Assembly: GCA_016283195.1 (NCBI GenBank)
Contig: JAEEML010000184.1
Coordinates: forward strand, 1 to 8,919
Source of the DNA: Deltaproteobacteria bacterium
GTDB lineage: Bacteria > JAEEML01
Reading direction: 5' to 3'
DNA: 8,919 nt
Part shown: positions 6,541 to 8,919 of the stretch, piece after piece
Numbering within the stretch: position 1 is the first letter of the stretch
How the letters are laid out: each line of letters opens with the position of its first letter
Made by a program: the position numbers and the translations under genes
The notes under the pieces: model-generated
Databases searched by the model: none
Told to the model about the DNA's origin: nothing
The model's input: only the letters and a program-made list of their open reading frames with translations

Positions 6541-7506
6541 TTAGTCTTTGAGACAACGAACGGAGAAACCGTGAGACGTAGAGTAGGTGTTCACGCGTGC
6601 CTCATTTTTGCTTATGAACAGGTCGTAGGCTTCGTTCGAAGCAACGTCGTCCTTTGGCGTAGAATGCCAGAAGAAGGCGTTGTCCCCGAAACCATTATAA
6701 GCGCCATTTGTGCTGCTACTTAAGAAGCAGCCGGCGGGTAGGGCCCCAAAGGCTAAAATATCAGCGCCGTTACTCCAGCTTGATGCCCGCAGATTTTGCG
6801 AACGTTCCAAATTCGAAGTGCCAACTGCATTTAAGAGACTGTCAAAATCCTCTTTGCTCGGTAAATGCCAGCCATCTGGGCAAACTTTCATGGCATCTTC
6901 CCAGCTGTAGAGACAGCCGTAATGTTCCACAAAATCCGGATCGGCTTCGGTGTTGGCATAGCAAATGACCGAGTTGCCGTCGGTGGCTGTGTCGCTGGCC
7001 ATATTCTCGGCCATCCATTCTTGGCCATTAATTACTGTGGTTTTGTAAGTTTTTCCGTTGGCGTCAGCCATGTAACTAAGCGCAAGTACAGAACAATCTT
7101 GGCCGGTGTAACCTCTGGAACAAGAACATTCACCGTTGCCGTTTAGGCCGTCATTGCAAGTACCATGCTCGCATGAGCAGGCTTCACACTCCGCTCCAAA
7201 GTAGCCGGCATTGCAAAAGAGATAGCCGCCATTGCCATTGGGTAAGCCATTGGCACCAGGTAGATTTTCCGGGCTATAGATGACATAGGATGAGCCATCG
7301 GCCGGGCAAATGACAATGCCGTGGTCGGCATCTTTTTTCACTACATAACAGCCTTCACCGTCTCTCCCCGGCTGGCCGTCACTGCCGGCATCGCCTTTGA
7401 GTCCTTGCGGGCCTTGCTTGCCCTCTGGGCCTTGCTCACCGGCGCCGCCGCAGGCAGCTAGGGCTAGAGTTAACACTACTGAGACTAAGAGATTACACTT
7501 TTTCAT
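6541..7506 (-). CDS. FISUMP lipoprotein with collagen-like and EGF-like segments
   Basis: A 321-residue predicted surface lipoprotein. ATG 7504-7506 (minus) has AAGGAG (plus 7513-7518) 6 bases upstream and begins MKKCNLLV, a signal peptide ending in the lipobox LAAC with Cys19 as the lipidated residue. The frame is open for 17 more codons upstream, but that start would bury the signal. Residues 23-52 are ten Gly-X-Y triplets (GEQ GPE GKQ GPQ ...), a collagen-like stalk. Residues ~98-138 hold eight Cys in an EGF-like pattern ending CSRGYTGQDC. From ~145 to the end is a FISUMP domain: YKTTVINGQEWMAENM, CLYSWEDAMKVCPDGWHLPSKEDF, FGALPAGC, FWHST and the terminal FSVRCLKD. FISUMP proteins are numerous in Fibrobacter and are thought to be exported; their ligand is unknown. 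The module order suggests a stalked adhesin or binding protein, by inference. Confidence 0.9.
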   Translation of the reverse strand: MKKCNLLVSVVLTLALAACGGAGEQGPEGKQGPQGLKGDAGSDGQPGRDGEGCYVVKKDADHGIVICPADGSSYVIYSPENLPGANGLPNGNGGYLFCNAGYFGAECEACSCEHGTCNDGLNGNGECSCSRGYTGQDCSVLALSYMADANGKTYKTTVINGQEWMAENMASDTATDGNSVICYANTEADPDFVEHYGCLYSWEDAMKVCPDGWHLPSKEDFDSLLNAVGTSNLERSQNLRASSWSNGADILAFGALPAGCFLSSSTNGAYNGFGDNAFFWHSTPKDDVASNEAYDLFISKNEARVNTYSTSHGFSVRCLKD

Positions 7507-7543
7507 ACTGCGCTCCTTGTGCCAATGGGCACGGAAAAATGGT

Positions 7544-7564
7544 TTAGGTATTTTCAATACCTAA
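7544..7564. promoter_or_regulatory. 21-base inverted repeat upstream of the FISUMP lipoprotein gene
   Basis: TTAGGTATT (7544-7552), TTC, AATACCTAA (7556-7564): perfect 9-base arms, 38-58 bases before the ATG of the FISUMP gene. On the minus strand it is followed by ACCATTTTT, so it may fold in the leader RNA; alternatively it is an operator. Confidence 0.5.
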
Positions 7565-7566
7565 TA

Positions 7567-7582
7567 TACAGGGTACCCTGTA
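7567..7582. promoter_or_regulatory. perfect 16-base palindrome, operator candidate
   Basis: TACAGGGTACCCTGTA is its own reverse complement. It lies 61-76 bases before the FISUMP start. On the minus strand its end overlaps a possible -10 (TATATT, plus 7563-7568), so a protein bound here would sit on the promoter. No matching -35 is clear, and the regulator is not identified. Confidence 0.5.
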
Positions 7583-7589
7583 AAATTTT

Positions 7590-7693
7590 GAAAAATAGGC
7601 GCGATCGCCCGCCTGCGGCGGGCGCCACTATGCCCTCAGTTGCGCTGCCTCCAATCTTGCCTCTTGGCCGCTAGGCCCTAAATGTGCTAAAAT
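7590..7693. repeat. palindromic repeat, copy B, with embedded promoter
   Basis: It starts with AAAATAGGCGCGATCG, then the palindrome CGCCCGCC-TGC-GGCGGGCG (7606-7624), a TGCCC...TTGCGC block, then TTGGCC and TGTGCTAAAAT. It aligns with copy A over its left and middle parts and with copy C over its right part, so it appears to be the most complete form in this window. The small dyad GGCC-GCTA-GGCC (7666-7677) replaces the third hairpin of copy A. Confidence 0.7.
7664..7693 (+). promoter_or_regulatory. promoter of the DUF4160/DUF2442 operon
   Basis: TTGGCC (7664-7669), an 18-base spacer, and an extended -10 TGC-TAAAAT (7685-7693). The dyad GGCC-GCTA-GGCC (7666-7677) overlaps the -35 and is placed like an operator. 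It matches the antitoxin/PIN promoter in both elements and in spacing. The first downstream start codon (7717) lies 23 bases past the -10. Confidence 0.65.
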
Positions 7694-7716
7694 ATTTGCC
7701 GTGTTTGGAGGACTCA

Positions 7717-7815
7717 ATGGCTTCACGCAAGAAACTTAGTAATATTAGTAAATTACCGCCGCTTACTCCCTCACCCCGCCGCTATGCGGTAACTAACAAC
7801 ATTTTTACAGTTTGA
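7717..7815 (+). CDS. possible 32-residue leader protein of the DUF4160/DUF2442 operon
   Basis: A short frame, ATG 7717 to TGA 7815, starting MASRKKLSNISK and continuing with a Pro-rich middle (LPPLTPSPRR). I do not recognise it. In its favour: GGAGG (7707-7711) is 5 bases before the ATG; it is the first frame after a good promoter; it holds the same position relative to that promoter as the antitoxin gene at 4721; and it ends 12 bases before the DUF4160 start. It is basic at the N-terminus with no clear membrane segment. It may be a small regulator, a translational leader, or what remains of a displaced first gene of the cassette. Confidence 0.45.
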   Translation: MASRKKLSNISKLPPLTPSPRRYAVTNNIFTV

Positions 7816-7827
7816 GAGGAGTTAACT

Positions 7828-8094
7828 ATGCCAATTTTAAGCATGTTTTACGGAATAATTGTGAGAATGTATAGAGAAGCAGGCGGAAAGCATAATGTTC
7901 CGCATATACACGCCGAATATTCAGAACAAGAGGTGGTGGTTACATTTGACGGCGAAGTATTGGAAGGTGAAATTCCTAAGAACAAATTTAAACTTCTTTT
8001 AGCCTGGATAGAAATACATAAAGAAGAATTGGCGGCGAATTGGAAGATTCTTTCGGAGGGAGAGCAATTCTTTAAAATTGAGCCGCTAAAATAA
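7828..8094 (+). CDS. DUF4160 family protein
   Basis: An 88-residue protein starting at ATG 7828, with GAGGAG (7816-7821) 6 bases upstream. It matches the DUF4160 pattern (PF13711): MPILSMFYGIIVRMY at the start, then the family's PHIHAEY motif (~25-31), VTFDGEVLEGEIPK (~33-47), and a helix LLLAWIEIHKEELAANW (~52-68), ending with the usual K-I-E-P-L. No enzyme activity is established for the family. It occurs very often directly beside DUF2442, as here, and the pair is commonly proposed to be a toxin-antitoxin-like system; which partner would be toxic is not known. The length is normal and the frame intact. Confidence 0.92.
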   Translation: MPILSMFYGIIVRMYREAGGKHNVPHIHAEYSEQEVVVTFDGEVLEGEIPKNKFKLLLAWIEIHKEELAANWKILSEGEQFFKIEPLK

Positions 8095-8108
8095 AAAAGG
8101 AGCTTACC

Positions 8109-8357
8109 ATGTTACAGCCAAAAATAATAATGCTCCGCGCTGAAGCACCATATAAGCTATATATAGAATACGAAACAGGAGAAAAGAAGCTCTTTGATGT
8201 GGCGCCTTATATTTCCGGCAACTGGTATGGTGAATTAAAAGATGAAGAGTATTTTAGAACAGTTACGGTTTTGCCTGGTGGTAATGGCATAGAGTGGAAA
8301 CACGGGCAGGATATAGCACCGCACGAGCTATATGAAATGAGTAAGCCAATTAGTTGA
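8109..8357 (+). CDS. DUF2442 family protein
   Basis: An 82-residue protein with AAGGAG (8097-8102) 6 bases before ATG 8109, and only 14 bases after the DUF4160 stop, so the two are translated from one message. It fits DUF2442 (PF10387): a beta-rich start (APYKLYIEYETGEKKLFDV), then WYGELKDEEYFRTVTV, then IEWKHGQDIAPHELYE. In other genomes this family is the regular partner of DUF4160; some members are fused to or placed beside DNA-binding regions, and an antitoxin or regulatory role has been suggested but not shown to my knowledge. Its stop lies 5 bases from the stop of the convergent FISUMP gene, with no terminator between them. Confidence 0.9.
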   Translation: MLQPKIIMLRAEAPYKLYIEYETGEKKLFDVAPYISGNWYGELKDEEYFRTVTVLPGGNGIEWKHGQDIAPHELYEMSKPIS

Positions 8358-8362
8358 GAGTT

Positions 8363-8919
8363 TTAGTCCTTGAGGCAGCGTACGGAATAGGCGAGCCCTT
8401 TGTCGGCTGCGCCTGTACCGGCAGTGCTATTAGCGCTACTGATGCCAAGGGTGTGGGCAGTGTTATTAGGATTATCCGTGGCCGCCCAGAAGCCGGTGAG
8501 TGTGCCCCAAAAGCTGTAATTGCCATCGGCGCCCCTGCGACCGGCTGGTAGCGCAGAAAAAGCAAAGTCATCACCACCTTGATTTTGGTAGCCAGTCCAA
8601 GCAGTGCTTTTAGCTATAAGGGCCAAGAAGTTGCTACTGCTGGTGCGATTATTTTCCACATAGGTTAATAAATCATCAAAATCGCTTTTTTCCGGTAAAC
8701 GCCAACCGGTGGGACAAATCTTCATAGCGTCGGCCCAAGTATATAAGCAGCCGTAATGGGCTACAAAGTCTGGATCGGCATTGGTATTGGCATAGCAAAT
8801 GACTGAGCTGCCATCGGTGGCGGAGTCGGTAGCCATATTTTCGGCCATCCAAATTTGCTCACCGATTACCGTTGTTTTATATACCGTGCCGTTAGTGTCG
8901 GCCATGTAACCCAGTGCCA
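8363..8919 (-). CDS. FISUMP-domain protein, 5' end beyond the window
   Basis: The last ~185 residues of a FISUMP protein on the minus strand; the frame is still open at base 8919 (ALGYMADTNG...), so the start, signal peptide and any N-terminal modules are off the right edge. It shares with the FISUMP lipoprotein at 6541-7506 the segments MAENMA-D-ATDG-SVICYANT-ADPDF, HYGCLY-W-DAMK-CP-GW-LP, F-ALPAG and the terminal SVRCLKD; the shared segment just before the domain (A-L-x-Y-MAD) suggests that it too follows an EGF-like segment, by analogy. The two paralogues differ most in the middle (~residues 95-150 of the visible part), where a variable ligand surface may lie. The domain is complete to its C-terminus. 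Confidence 0.9.
   Translation of the reverse strand, partial: ALGYMADTNGTVYKTTVIGEQIWMAENMATDSATDGSSVICYANTNADPDFVAHYGCLYTWADAMKICPTGWRLPEKSDFDDLLTYVENNRTSSSNFLALIAKSTAWTGYQNQGGDDFAFSALPAGRRGADGNYSFWGTLTGFWAATDNPNNTAHTLGISSANSTAGTGAADKGLAYSVRCLKD

Noticed and set aside
6493-6723. 76-codon frame on the + strand beginning near the hairpin after the Bro-N gene
   Set aside because: It reads through the terminator hairpin and then antisense through the end of the FISUMP gene, whose protein sequence is clearly the real one.
4475-7693. CRISPR array
   Set aside because: The repeats are few, widely spaced, imperfect and associated with promoters; there are no regular spacers.
4475-7716. Integron cassette array, suggested by small toxin-antitoxin cassettes with palindromes between them
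   Set aside because: Gene orientations are mixed, the repeats lack attC-type GTTRRRY/RYYYAAC ends, and no integrase is seen. The repeats lie upstream of genes as promoters rather than after each cassette.

Overview
The window looks like chromosomal DNA from a Gram-negative bacterium of the Fibrobacterota type or another FISUMP-rich lineage. It holds two paralogous proteins with the FISUMP domain (the 'Fibrobacter succinogenes major paralogous domain'). A Bacteroidota host is unlikely, by inference: glycyl-tRNA synthetase is split into separate alpha and beta subunits, most genes have strong AAGGAG/GGAGG ribosome binding sites, and two promoters resemble ordinary sigma-70 extended -10 promoters. 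The exact lineage cannot be fixed from this sequence.

Layout. Bases 1-496 hold the 3' end of an AAA-ATPase/PD-(D/E)XK nuclease-family gene. A 309-base gap follows, then the housekeeping pair glyQ-glyS (806-3982, + strand), which together form the alpha2beta2 enzyme that charges tRNA-Gly. From about 4000 onward the window is accessory in character: a small predicted secreted His/Cys-rich protein (- strand, ending 4177); an overlapping antitoxin/PIN-toxin pair (4721-5351) closed by a strong terminator; a Bro-N/DinD-like gene (5546-6400) closed by a GAAA-loop hairpin; a FISUMP lipoprotein with collagen-like and EGF-like segments (- strand, 6541-7506); a possible 32-codon leader gene followed by a DUF4160-DUF2442 pair (7717-8357); and a second FISUMP gene running off the right edge (- strand, from 8363).

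The main structure not explained by the genes is a family of GC-rich palindromic repeats (copies near 4475-4570 and 7590-7693, a promoter-half copy at 4645-4696, and perhaps a core-only remnant near 5390). Two of them carry the same promoter: TTGGCC, an 18-base spacer, then an extended -10 (TGTGCTARAAT), followed about 25 bases later by GGAGG and an ATG. One drives the antitoxin/PIN operon and the other the DUF4160/DUF2442 operon, so two unrelated toxin-antitoxin-like cassettes appear to share a repeat-borne expression signal. A third copy of the repeat lies against the 5' end of the secreted-protein gene and is read through in frame.

Other points of interest are a perfect 25-base palindrome inside the Bro-N/DinD-like gene, two clean dyads upstream of the FISUMP lipoprotein, and a likely insertion in GlyS. 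I did not find RNA genes, CRISPR arrays, transposases or integron attachment sites.
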